Source: Tritrichomonas musculus (taxonomy: Eukaryota; Parabasalia; Tritrichomonadida; Tritrichomonadidae). From it: a stretch of DNA of 64,000 nt. The number at the start of each line of letters is the position of its first letter. Positions within the stretch are counted from its first letter, which is position 1. Of this stretch, positions 47,616 through 57,659 are shown piece after piece. The DNA lies in assembly GCA_039105265.1 (NCBI GenBank), contig JAPFFF010000008.1:1922001-1986000 (forward strand), given 5' to 3'. The notes below the pieces were generated by a model. That model ran no database searches. It was not told the DNA's origin and worked only from the letters and a program-made list of their open reading frames with translations. Made by a program: the position numbers and the translations under genes.

Positions 47616-48740
47616 ATGGAAGAAGTCCAAACACTTGTTATTGATAATGGTTCAGGCATGTGCAAAGCAGGCTTTGCAGGTGAAGAAGCGCCACGCTCAG
47701 TTTTTCCTTCTATTGTTGGCCGTCCCAAATATGTTGAAACTTTAAAAGGTGGACAAAGCAAAGACACTTATGTTGGTGATGAAGCATGTGCTAAAGCAGG
47801 AGTCTTAATTCTTAAGTATCCAATCGAACATGGCATAGTTACCAATTGGGATGACATGGAAAAGATATGGCATCATACATTCTATAATGAACTCCGTGTT
47901 GATCCTTCAGAGCATCCAGTCTTATTGACAGAAGCACCAATGAATCCTAAAGCCAATCGTGAAAAAATGATTCAATTGATGTTTGAAACATTTAATGTTC
48001 CTTCCTTCTATGTAGGAATTCAAGCAGTTCTTTCTCTTTATTCTTCTGGAAGAACAACAGGCATCGTGTTTGATGCTGGCGATGGTGTTTCTCATACTGT
48101 TCCTATTTATGAAGGTTATTCATTACCTCATGCAATAATGCGCCTTAATTTAGCAGGACGTGACCTAACTATTTGGCTTCAAAAGATTCTAAATGAACGT
48201 GGTTACACTTTCACTACTTCAGCTGAAAGAGAGATTGTTCGTGATATCAAAGAGAAGCATGCTTATGTTGCCTTAGATTATGACAGTGAATTACAGAAAG
48301 CTAAATCTTCCTCTGAATGTGATATCTCATATACTCTACCTGATGGAAATGTGATTACTATTGCCGATGAACGTTTCCGTTGTCCAGAATTATTATTCAA
48401 ACCTCATTTTAATGGCTTCGAGTTCGATGGAATTGATAAAACTTTATTTGATTCAATCATGAAATGCGATATAGATGTTCGCAAAGATCTTTATTCCAAC
48501 ATCGTTCTCTCAGGTGGAACTACAATGTTCCAAGGACTTCCTGAACGAATTGAAAAAGAAATTACAAATCTTGCACCTCCAACAATGAAAGTTAAAGTCA
48601 TTGCACCACCAGAAAGAAAATATGCAGTATGGATTGGCGGCTCAATTCTTTCTTCTCTTGCTACTTTCCCACAAATGGTCATCACTCATGATGAATACAA
48701 TGATGCAGGCCCAGGAATTGTTCACAGGAAGTGCTTCTAA
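47616..48740 (+). CDS. Actin
   Basis: Encodes 374 aa, full actin length, ending in the classic HRKCF. Nucleotide-binding segments [30 protein letters not shown] and [11 protein letters not shown] are present, as are [21 protein letters not shown] and [14 protein letters not shown]. It differs from conventional trichomonad actins at several normally fixed places: FDAGDG for [15 protein letters not shown] for QMWISKEEY, and [23 protein letters not shown] for the usual loop with SKRGIL. It is therefore a diverged actin paralogue that keeps the ATPase core and should still form filaments. There is no intron. TAA 48738-48740 is followed by a TAAA signal nearby. Confidence 0.97.
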   Translation: MEEVQTLVIDNGSGMCKAGFAGEEAPRSVFPSIVGRPKYVETLKGGQSKDTYVGDEACAKAGVLILKYPIEHGIVTNWDDMEKIWHHTFYNELRVDPSEHPVLLTEAPMNPKANREKMIQLMFETFNVPSFYVGIQAVLSLYSSGRTTGIVFDAGDGVSHTVPIYEGYSLPHAIMRLNLAGRDLTIWLQKILNERGYTFTTSAEREIVRDIKEKHAYVALDYDSELQKAKSSSECDISYTLPDGNVITIADERFRCPELLFKPHFNGFEFDGIDKTLFDSIMKCDIDVRKDLYSNIVLSGGTTMFQGLPERIEKEITNLAPPTMKVKVIAPPERKYAVWIGGSILSSLATFPQMVITHDEYNDAGPGIVHRKCF

Positions 48741-49150
48741 TCTTAAATCATTAATTAAAAATTAATTTTAAAACATTATAAATTTACCTGTTTCGTTATT
48801 TAACAATTGTTTTAAAGCTAAAGAATATTATGAGAAATCGTCTAAACTTAATAATTCAATTGCTTGTACTCTATTAGATTTAATATTAAATCTAATTGAT
48901 TTTCAATAATATTATTGACATATCCTATCAGAAATGACAACAATCTTTCTTTATTCCATTTGAAATCATGTTTTTCCCCTAGATCATATATATATATATA
49001 AAATAGCCAAAATGAAATTCTCTTTATGATAATAAATATAAAAAGTAAGAAAATGAACCTCAAATCGATCGAAACGTAATTAATCAATTTCATTTTCCAA
49101 AATTTTTCAAATATAGTTTTGAATTTTATTATTTGAACAATTATATTCAG
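48741..49150. other. Intergenic stretch
   Basis: No gene seen. Contains a short (TA)n run near 48985-49000. Confidence 0.5.
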
Positions 49151-50416
49151 GTTCATACATTAAACAAGGAATTTTCTGTGGATCTTGGTATTGGAAACGG
49201 TTTTGGTTAAAAAGAGGTTCAAATTCACCTTTTACTGATCGTATTATTTTTGATGCGATCAACAAACAATTGGGAGGTGAAATTAGCTTCTTCATTATCT
49301 GCGGAGCTGCCTCAAATCCTTGGATTCACGAATTCATTGGATTCGCTACAGGATCCCAAATTGCTGTCGGTTACGGACTCTCAGATGAAGGCTTGAAGTA
49401 AGGCACTCGAAACCAGGAACAGTTGGAGGCCCGATGACGAATTGTGAAGTGCAACTTGATCCAATTCAAGACTACGATGATCCAACATGCGGCGAAATAT
49501 TGATAAGTGGTCCATGCAACTGCAGCGGTTATTTGAACGATGAAATGACAACGAAAAAACTTGTTCATCGACGAGAAAAACAGATTGGATTCACACTGGT
49601 GATGTTGGCAAGTGAGACGATGAAGGGTATTTAATGATTGTCGATCGTATGAGGTCAATTTTTAAGCTGTCTCAAAGTGAATACATCGCTGCTGAACTTT
49701 TGACACAAACTTATGAACTGACCAAAATAACCAACCAGATTTTCATTTACGGTGATTCAACAAGATTTTGTTTGGTGGCTGTCGTTATACAAAAAATGGA
49801 AGAAGTGGCTGCTTTCATGAAAAAGGACAAAATATCTCAGGAAGAATATGAAAATGCTTACAGTTATAATTTTATACAAAAAATGCTTGCAATTGAAATT
49901 TTTATCCAATTCTCCTTTAACAAAAATTATACAAAAAATGGAAGAAGTGGCTGCTTTCATGAAAAAGGACAAAAATATCTCAGGAAAAATATGAATCCTA
50001 AAGAATTGCGTGATTTTGTTAAGGGAGAATTGGATAAAGTTGCAACTGAGAAAAATTTGCATGGTTATGAAAGAATTGGAGCTGTTACTTGCGATAGTGT
50101 TGAATGGACAATTACAAATAATATGTTGACACCTACCTTCAAACTTAGGAGAAAGAATTTGACTGATAAATATGAGAAAGTCATTGATGATATGAATCCA
50201 TTTAAACTAGATTTTAGTATTCTTTTTTTTAATAAAAATTTGGGAACCTTTTTAAAGAATTATTGTATTTTCCAGCTTGGTTTAAGAGGTAATTACAATA
50301 AAATTGTATTAGATAGATTAATAGATCAAAAGAACTTTGAAATTAATTTATATGCTATCAAAAAGAACAAAAAACGAATAATTAAAGAGATGATTTGTGG
50401 ATTTGAACCAATCTGA
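49151..50416 (+). pseudogene. Long-chain acyl-CoA synthetase, C-terminal relic
   Basis: Three consecutive frames cover the second half of an ACSL. The first (about 49151-49400) reads TDRIIFDAINKQLGGEISFFIICGAASNPWIHEF and VGYGLSDEG. The second (about 49400-49634) reads GTVGGPMTNCEVQLDP, GEILISGPCNCSGYLND. The third (49634-50416) reads IVDRMRSIFKLSQSEYIAAELL, IFIYGDSTRFCLVAVVI, GYERIGAV and LTPTFKLRRKNLTDKY. At least two frame breaks separate them. A partial tandem duplication of about 57 bp (KMEEVAAFMKK, 49789-49845 and 49927-49983) lies in the last part. The AMP-binding P-loop half is missing. The enzyme would activate fatty acids with CoA; this copy cannot. Confidence 0.85.
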
Positions 50417-50819
50417 AGCAAATTATCAAATTACGAAAGCCAAACGAATATATAACCGATAAAGTATCCATTTATTACCTTATATTGTATTGTTAATGGT
50501 AAATTGGAGGAAATTTGCGATTAGAAAAAAAGTTTGATTTGGTTTTTATATATGCAAAATCTAGATTTCATTCTATTGAATTTTTGATAAAAAATTTTCT
50601 GAGTATAAATGATTATATATAAAAAATTCTTGGAAGTATATCTTCAAAAATAAAAATATATTATAAAATAAATTTTTATTTTTAATTTCAAAAACTAGTA
50701 TTTTTAAAGATAATGTATATAAAAATACATTACTTCAAATATTTAGTAGGATAAGTTAGTAAAATACAATTCTATTTTTATATTGCATTTTATTATTTGA
50801 TATAGAGAAGTTTCCTTCA
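50417..50819. other. Intergenic stretch
   Basis: No gene seen. Confidence 0.5.
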
Positions 50820-53800
50820 ATGAATATTCAGGAGTATTTAGACAATATGAAAAATCTCCAAGATGTCCTTCTAGTTTATCTAGAAAACCAAGCTGATTCA
50901 GGAGTAAATTATCAATTTCTAATTAATACAATTAATAAACAAAAGATTTGCTCATCAAAACAAGAACTTGCTTTGCTTCTACATTTAATTTCAACTATTT
51001 CACAAAATTATTGCCGTGATTTTCAGTTTATTAGCAAAATTGAGAAAATTTTAGGATATCTTGGAGATTATATTACAAGCACATTCACAAATTTGGAAAA
51101 ATTCAAAATTTTTAAGCACAACAAAAGAATTCTTTTATTTCTGCTTGAAAAAAACATTCTCACTTTGGATGAATTCATAGTTCGTAAAATGATATCCAAA
51201 GATTATTTAAAGGCCAAATATCCTCAGTATTTTTCACCAGAAATTAAGCCATTTATGAAGCTAGACTGGTTTCCAAAATCTGAAGAAAGCAAGTGGGTCA
51301 AAGAACTTGAAAAATTCGAAAATCAAGAAAATTTTTTCGAATTACGAAAAGAAGGTGAAAATGAAAATTATATTTGCAAATTAATTCGAAGTGATTCAAT
51401 TGATGAATTTATTCAATATGTTAATAGAAGCAATTATTCACTGAAATCTACAATTTCTGATTCAATTTATGAAACAAACTTATTTTTAATTGAATCAAAC
51501 AAAAACAATTTGACATTGATTAAATATGCAGCGTTTTTCGGATCAATTCAAATTTTTAAATATTTGTTATTGAATAAAGTTGAATTAACACCACAATTAT
51601 GGATTTATGCAATACATGGCAAAAATGCTGATATTATTCACCTTTTAGAAGAATATAAAATTGAACCTCCAAATAAGAATTATAAAGAATCCCTCATAGA
51701 ATCAATCAAATGTCATTATAATGACATCGTTAATTATTTATTAAACCAATATTTTCAAATAGAAAATCAAAATTCAAATGATTTGTATATCGAATGCATT
51801 AAACACTACAATTTTTCCTTTTTCAATGATGAATTCCTTAATGATACAACTTTTTTTTATTTATGCAAATATGAATATTGCTCTTTAATGAGTTTTGCGT
51901 TGAATGATGAAAAAATTAATGTAAATAAAATTTTAATTTTTAAATGATTTAATATAATTCAATTGATAATATTTTATGTAATTCAAAATTCATACATTTA
52001 AATGACATTTTAAATTGACATATTTCAATGGAATTTTATATAATATTAGTTTTTTTTATGAAACAGCTTTATTGTTAGCAACAAGAAGAAAAAATATTGA
52101 AATGGTGAAAGTTTTATTGTCATGTGATAGAATTGATATTAATTATCAAAACATTTTATGATTTATATTAATAAAGTTTAAAATCATTTTCTTGAATAAT
52201 ATTTATAATATGATTTTATATGACTGAATTATATGCTGCAGTTAGAGAAGGAATGTGTGAAATTGTGAAGCTTTTATTAGAGAATGATAAACTTGATATA
52301 AATGCTTTTTCAATTTTATATTGATTTTTTTTATATAATTTAAAAATATATATTTCAATGATGTTTAAAAACAAAATTTTTGTTTAATGGAATTCAATAA
52401 TATATATTTCAATTGGATTTAAAAACTATTAATATCAATAGTGTTTAAGTTTTTTTTTACTTAAAGTGACATTTTAAAACAAATTTTAGTATAAAATTAT
52501 ATTGTGTTTTTACTATACAGCATTATATTTGGCAGTTAAGAAAGAAAATATTGAAATTGTCAAGGTTTTGATAATGAATGATAAAATTGATGTTAACATT
52601 GGACATGTTTTATTTAATTATTTTTAATATAATTTAAAATCATATATTTTAAAAATATTTCAATTTTATTTTGATCGTATTTATAGTTTATGATTTTTAA
52701 TGTTGATATTTAAATATCAATATTTTTGAATAATATTTTTAATATCATTTATTTTAATGGAATATAAATTTAGATATTTAAAGGGTATTATAATAATAAT
52801 TATTTTATAAATCACCATTATACTTAGCGGTTGAGAAAGAAAATATTGAAATAGTCAAACTTTTATTAGCAAATGATAAAATTGATGTTAATACGCAATA
52901 TATTTTTAATATATTTCAAATTTATATAATTTAAAATTATCAGCTTTGATGAAATTAAAAACGTATAGTTTTAATTGCATTCGAATTTATTTTTTTTAAT
53001 AATATTTAAAAATAATTATTTCAATAAAATTAAAAATATACTTTTGAATGAAATTTTAATATAATTTTATTCAACTCCATTATATAGAGCAGTTTTAAAT
53101 GACAATGTTGAAATCGTAAAACTTTTATTAATGAATAAAAAAATTGATGCTAATATTCGAACTATTAAAATTAACTTTTTAATATAGTTCAAAATCATTT
53201 ATTTAAGTTACATTTAAAATAATGAATTTCAATTACATTAAAATAAATAATTAAATGAAATTCAAAATCAAATATTTCAATCACATTCAAGATCACTTGT
53301 TTTAATACCATTCAAAAATATTTTTATATAGTTGAAATTCTAAATTATAAAATTCAATAGAATTCAAATTCATATAATTTAATAAAATTCAAATTAAATC
53401 CTTTAATCTCATTTAAAATTATAAGCTTCAATGTCATTCAAAATTTTTTATTTTAATTCTATCCCAAATCATATTTTTTAATGAAATTAATACATTGTTT
53501 TAAATGATACAATATTACACTTAGCAGTTCAATATTCTAGTGCTGAAATAGTAGAACTTTTATTAATGGATAATGAAATTGATGTTAATGCTCTTTCTAT
53601 TTTTATCCATTTTTTTTTTTGTAACATTTCAAATCATTTATTTAAAATTAGTTTATAAAAGTATTATTATAATACCATTCAAAATTGCATACTTCAATGA
53701 TATTTAAATATCATGAATTTAAATTGGATTAAAAATTTTATATTTTAATCATATTTTTACCAATAAATTTTTATGGAATTCATATCTATAAATTTCAATA

Positions 53801-54054
53801 AAATTCAGAATTATATATTTTAGTTATATTCAAAATAATTCATTTAAATTTCATTTAAAATTAACTATTTCAATGAAATTATATTATCATTTTATGAAAC
53901 AGCTTTACATTGTGCTGTTATATCTGATAGAGTTAATATTGTAGAGCTTTTATTAAAGAAGAAACAAATTGATATTAATATCAAAGATAATAGAGGAAAT
54001 ATGCCAATTTTTTATGCAAAAAGTGCTCAAATCAAAAAATTGCTTTCTCATTGA
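50820..54054 (+). CDS. Ankyrin-repeat protein with trichomonad N-terminal domain, interrupted by seven AT-rich inserts
   Basis: ATG 50820 (MNIQEYLDNMKNLQDVLL). Module 1 (50820-51935) holds the N-terminal domain with LIKYAAFFGSIQIFKYLL and IYAIHGKNADIIHLLEEY (probably DUF3447). Six ankyrin modules of exactly 102 nt follow: 52057-52158, 52217-52318, 52511-52612, 52806-52907, 53068-53169 and 53503-53604. The last module, 53893-54054, reads TALHCAVISDRVNIVELLLKKKQIDIN and a capping repeat ending at TGA 54052. Inserts are 121, 58, 192, 193, 160, 333 and 288 nt. None of the modules has a stop; all inserts have several. The next-module codons begin TAT or AAT + NNN + Thr codon in most cases. Joined modules give normal repeat spacing. 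Role unknown beyond protein binding. Confidence 0.62.
51936..53892. repeat. AT-rich repeat inserts of the ankyrin gene
   Basis: Seven inserts composed of loose ~25-bp units with core TTTCAATGRAATTYAAAAT (clear at 53200-53470 and 53680-53880). They separate the 102-nt modules of the gene at 50820. Confidence 0.7.
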
Positions 54055-54142
54055 TTTATTAATAAATCAACTTTTTAACCCAGTATTTGGTAACATTAAT
54101 AAATTTTTTATGAACAATTTTTGAGTTTAATTATTTAAAAGA

Positions 54143-54242
54143 GGCTTTTTGTGAGGGCTTTCAAAAAATTGAATAAAAAATATTTCTTCTTTCAATTTTT
54201 TTATCTGATGTAATTGAATAAAATTTGAAAGATATCTTTCAA
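54143..54242. mobile_element. Diverged arm of the foldback element family
   Basis: The stretch from AGAGGCTTTTTGTGAGGG to TTCAATTTTTTTATCTGA aligns with the left arm of the element at 11773 (AGAGACTTTTTGTAAGAG to TTCAATTTTTTTATCTGA). It is followed by an 18-bp palindrome TTGAAAGATATCTTTCAA (54225-54242). No GC-rich core is present. Confidence 0.55.
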
Positions 54243-54289
54243 TACTATTCAAAATTAATATATATAATTACTCTCCTTATAAGGAAGTT

Positions 54290-54905
54290 GTAGCATTTCC
54301 AGTTCACTTTTTCAAAGATTTCTTGCTGACTTTTTGAGATATTTTGTAGACAAATCATTTCTATTTTATGATGAAACAAGTGAAATAGAAATTAGAAAGA
54401 GATTGAAAGATTATTTATTGGATGAAAATGAATCTATTTCAGTAGATTCTATTTTTAATGATATAAAGATATCAGATATGAAATGTGATATAAAAATAAT
54501 TGTAAACTTGATTTCAATTACCGAGATCTCAAACAGATTTATCTTTTTTTATAATTGGTATATGTGATTTTATAATATTTAAAAATAAATAATATAATGT
54601 ATTGATGTTTATTTTAAGATTAAAATCAAAAAATACATTCTTTTTTATGAAATATTTGAGATTAAAATACGATCATATATTTATCTAAAAGTTTAATTGA
54701 AAATTCTGATATCAAAAGCTGAGAAACAAAATTCTCGATCTCTGAAATCGATCTCGAGAATCTGTGCATATTTATGTATCGATATCAATAAGCCAATCAA
54801 TTATCGATCTCGAGAATCGGAGAATAACAAGTCTACCATTGAATTTTTTAAAAAAATATTAATTACACAATTTTGCATGCGAATTAGGAAATCTTGAAAT
54901 TGTTA
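54290..54905 (+). pseudogene. Ankyrin-protein N-terminal fragment (possible 5' exon of the kinase gene)
   Basis: A frame at about 54322-54567 reads RYFVDKSFLFYDETSEIEIRKRLKDYLLDENESI and is preceded in another frame by FPVHFFKDFLL, a pattern like the N-terminal helical domain of trichomonad ankyrin proteins. Then 54849-54905 reads LHNFACELGNLEIVKYI, one clear ankyrin helix pair. Between them no continuous frame is seen, though CGATCTCGAGAATC occurs twice (54745 and 54809). The pieces lie directly upstream of repeat sequence and then the kinase at 56206, so they may be 5' parts of that gene, or a separate broken gene. Confidence 0.5.
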
Positions 54906-56205
54906 AATATATTTAATTAATTAATATATTAATTTATTTTAGATTTCTGTTTTTTCCCCTTTTCATTTGCTTTTCATAACTCAAAAAGTTGTACACAAAG
55001 AATATATAAAAATTTGACCTTTTTAATGGTGAAATTCTATTGGAAAAATTGTTTTTTTTTTTTTTTTTTTTGCATACAAAGTTTTAAAAATTGACAAATG
55101 CCATTTAAATTCATATTTATTAGGTTAATCTGATCATTTATTATGATTTCAACAAGCATTTCATAATGTTTATACATGCTTTTTAAATCAAGTTACGATA
55201 TATATTTTATGCAATTTCAGTATTTGTTTAATCCAGTTTATTTAAATATTTTATCCAATTCCAATTACTATATTTAATCCTATTTAATGTAAATCTTTAA
55301 TCAAATTTTATTAATTATAATCTTATCCAGTTTCTTTCTTATTTTATGCAATTTTAACCAATATTTTATCATATTTTGAGCAATAATTTATTACATTTCA
55401 ATCAATATTTGATTTAATTTTAATTTAATATTTAATCGAATTTCAAAATAAATACATTTTATTACATTTCTACAAATATTAATGGAGTTTTTATGAATAT
55501 TTAATTACATTTATATTAATATTTTATTACATTTGAACCAAAATTTTATTCAATTTCAAATAATTATTTTAATGAAGTTTAATCAATTCATTTAATTATG
55601 TTTTCGCAAAGTATTTTATTACATTTCAACAAGAATTTTTATAACATTTTAAAAACAATATTATTTATAGAATTCCTTCAAAAAAATTTATTTAATTTAC
55701 ATGATTTTTTTGTTTACAAAATTTTCTCGATTTTTACAAATAGAATTTCACATAAAACTTTTAATCTAATTTCAACAAGATTTATATCATATTTAAATCA
55801 CCATTTCATGATGTTTAAAAACAATCATTTCATCAAGTTTCATTTGATTTTTCATTGGATTTCATTCTCATTTTTTTTATTACATTTCTGCTCATATTTT
55901 CATGAAATTTTAAACATTATTTTCAATGAAATTTCAAATTAACAAAAGTTCATTACATTCAAATATTTATTCTTTTTTACTTTATTTGATTAAATTGTTT
56001 CATAAGATTTAAACAAGAATTTTTTAAATAAAATTTAAATTTTGTTTGTTTGACCGAATTTCAATTTAAAAATTGATGACGTTTAATTCAATTTTGTAAT
56101 TACATAATTTCAAACATCATTTTTTTTTAATGACATTTCGACCAAAACATTTCATTTTATTTTAATTTTATTGATTTTAATAAAATTTATTCAAATAAAT
56201 TAAGT
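54906..56205. repeat. 1.3-kb AT-rich degenerate repeat between ankyrin fragment and kinase
   Basis: From about 55170 on, loose 23-25 bp units of the type TTTTATTACATTTCAACAA recur (for example 55380-55640). The style matches the inserts of the ankyrin genes at 28235 and 50820. There is also a T tract at about 55053-55071. No credible gene is seen; the frame at 55598-55942 is repeat sequence. Confidence 0.65.
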
Positions 56206-57420
56206 CAACAACCTATTGAAAACAAATCAAATAAAAAAAGTAAGCCTATCAAATCGACAAAATCATCTACTGATGAATCAAAAGATGATATTGTTAAGAA
56301 ATTGGAAGCGAAAATAGCATCACAAGCTGAAAATTATGAAGCTCAATTGAAAGCACAGAAGAAACAATATGAAACACAATTAGCCGAACAAAAAACAACA
56401 TATGAACAAAAACTGAAAGAATTACAAGAAAAAGCTCATTCAATAAATAATTCAGATAAGCAAAACACAGAATTACAATCAAATAAAAATGATAAAATAA
56501 AAATTCTTGATGAAGATGATATGACCAACATTCAAAAGATTGAATTAATTGGAAAAGGCGGCGGAGGAAAAGTTTTTAAGGTTTCGGTCAAGTCAATTTA
56601 TGCATTAAAAGAAATGAACATAGATCAATTTAATATTGATAGTTTTAAGCATTTTATGGGTGAATATGAATTAATGAGCATGCTTCATCATCCAAACATT
56701 CTTCAAACATTCGGCATCTTCATGAGTAATGAAACAACTCCACCATGTATTCTTCTTGAATATTGTCCGACTAATTTAGAAAAGGAAATTAAGAAAGGTT
56801 CACTTTCTAAAGATATAATTGTGTTCTATGTTTACCAAATAATCGAAGGAATGAGATACGTTCACTTTAAGAAAATCATTCATCGTGATTTAAAGCCGAC
56901 AAACATTCTGATAACTGAAGATGGAATGATTAAAATTTGCGATTTTGGTATTTCAAAGTTGATGACTGTCGAAGAACAAACAATGACACGTGGAGTTGGA
57001 ACACAGAGATTTATGGCTCCTGAAGTTATCGACGATAATGATTACAATGAAAAAGTGGACGTTTATTCATTTGGAGTTTTGTTGTATTTTGTTTTGAGTA
57101 ATGGACAGTTTCCAAAAATTAAATTGAGTGCAATATTAAGTAAAAAGAAGGCTGAAATTCCATCACAATTCACTGAATATGCTAAACAATTGATTAGCGC
57201 TTGCTGGAACTTTGATCCTAAAGATCGTCCAAGCTTTCAAGTGATTCTTGAAACTTTAGAAAAAAGCAATTACAACTTGTTCCAACTAAAAAAAAGTGAA
57301 ATAAAAAATATAAAGTCTTATGTGATGCAACACAAAAGCAAAATTCCACAATTTCCTAATAAACTAGAGAAGACTGCTTCTTCCAAATTACCTAGTCTCT
57401 ATTCAAAGAAGAAAAAATAG
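56206..57420 (+). CDS. TKL-type protein kinase with N-terminal coiled coil (3' exon)
   Basis: The open frame begins after a stop at 56131; convincing coding starts near 56206 (NKLSQQPIENKSNKKSK). A coiled coil (EAKIASQAENYEAQLKAQKK and following heptads) leads to ILDEDDMTNIQKIELIGKGG, the start of a kinase domain. Glycine loop GKGGGGKVF, ALKEM lysine, IIHRDLKPTN, CDFGISK, MAPEV, VDVYSFGVLLYFVL and DRPSFQVILETLE are all present, so catalysis is expected. The C-terminus is basic (LYSKKKK). No in-frame ATG lies upstream of the coiled coil; the first is inside DDMTN at 56521. The start must therefore be in an upstream exon, or the gene is 5'-truncated. Confidence 0.8.
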   Translation, partial: QQPIENKSNKKSKPIKSTKSSTDESKDDIVKKLEAKIASQAENYEAQLKAQKKQYETQLAEQKTTYEQKLKELQEKAHSINNSDKQNTELQSNKNDKIKILDEDDMTNIQKIELIGKGGGGKVFKVSVKSIYALKEMNIDQFNIDSFKHFMGEYELMSMLHHPNILQTFGIFMSNETTPPCILLEYCPTNLEKEIKKGSLSKDIIVFYVYQIIEGMRYVHFKKIIHRDLKPTNILITEDGMIKICDFGISKLMTVEEQTMTRGVGTQRFMAPEVIDDNDYNEKVDVYSFGVLLYFVLSNGQFPKIKLSAILSKKKAEIPSQFTEYAKQLISACWNFDPKDRPSFQVILETLEKSNYNLFQLKKSEIKNIKSYVMQHKSKIPQFPNKLEKTASSKLPSLYSKKKK

Positions 57421-57659
57421 TCCTAAGGATATGTTTATATCTTCTTAGGAGATATTTTTATTTATTATATAAATATATATTTATTTCTTTAATTATTTAT
57501 ATTAAAACCAATATTTTTTTTTTTTTTTTTAAATTTAATTGAAAGCTTTTCAAAATTTTTCGTTTTAACAACTTTTTGAATGCTATTTTGTTTTGTCTCA
57601 TTTTCATATGAAAAAAAAAACCTCAAATAAAAATCACTCTTCCCAGTTTTTTATATTTT
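57421..57659. other. Short intergenic stretch
   Basis: Just after the kinase stop, TCCTAAGGATA and TATCTTCTTAGGA form a hairpin-like pair (57421-57449). A T tract lies at about 57513-57530. No gene seen. Confidence 0.4.

Noticed and set aside
55598-55942. 114-residue Phe/Ile-rich membrane protein
   Set aside because: It lies wholly inside degenerate AT repeats and has no supporting features.
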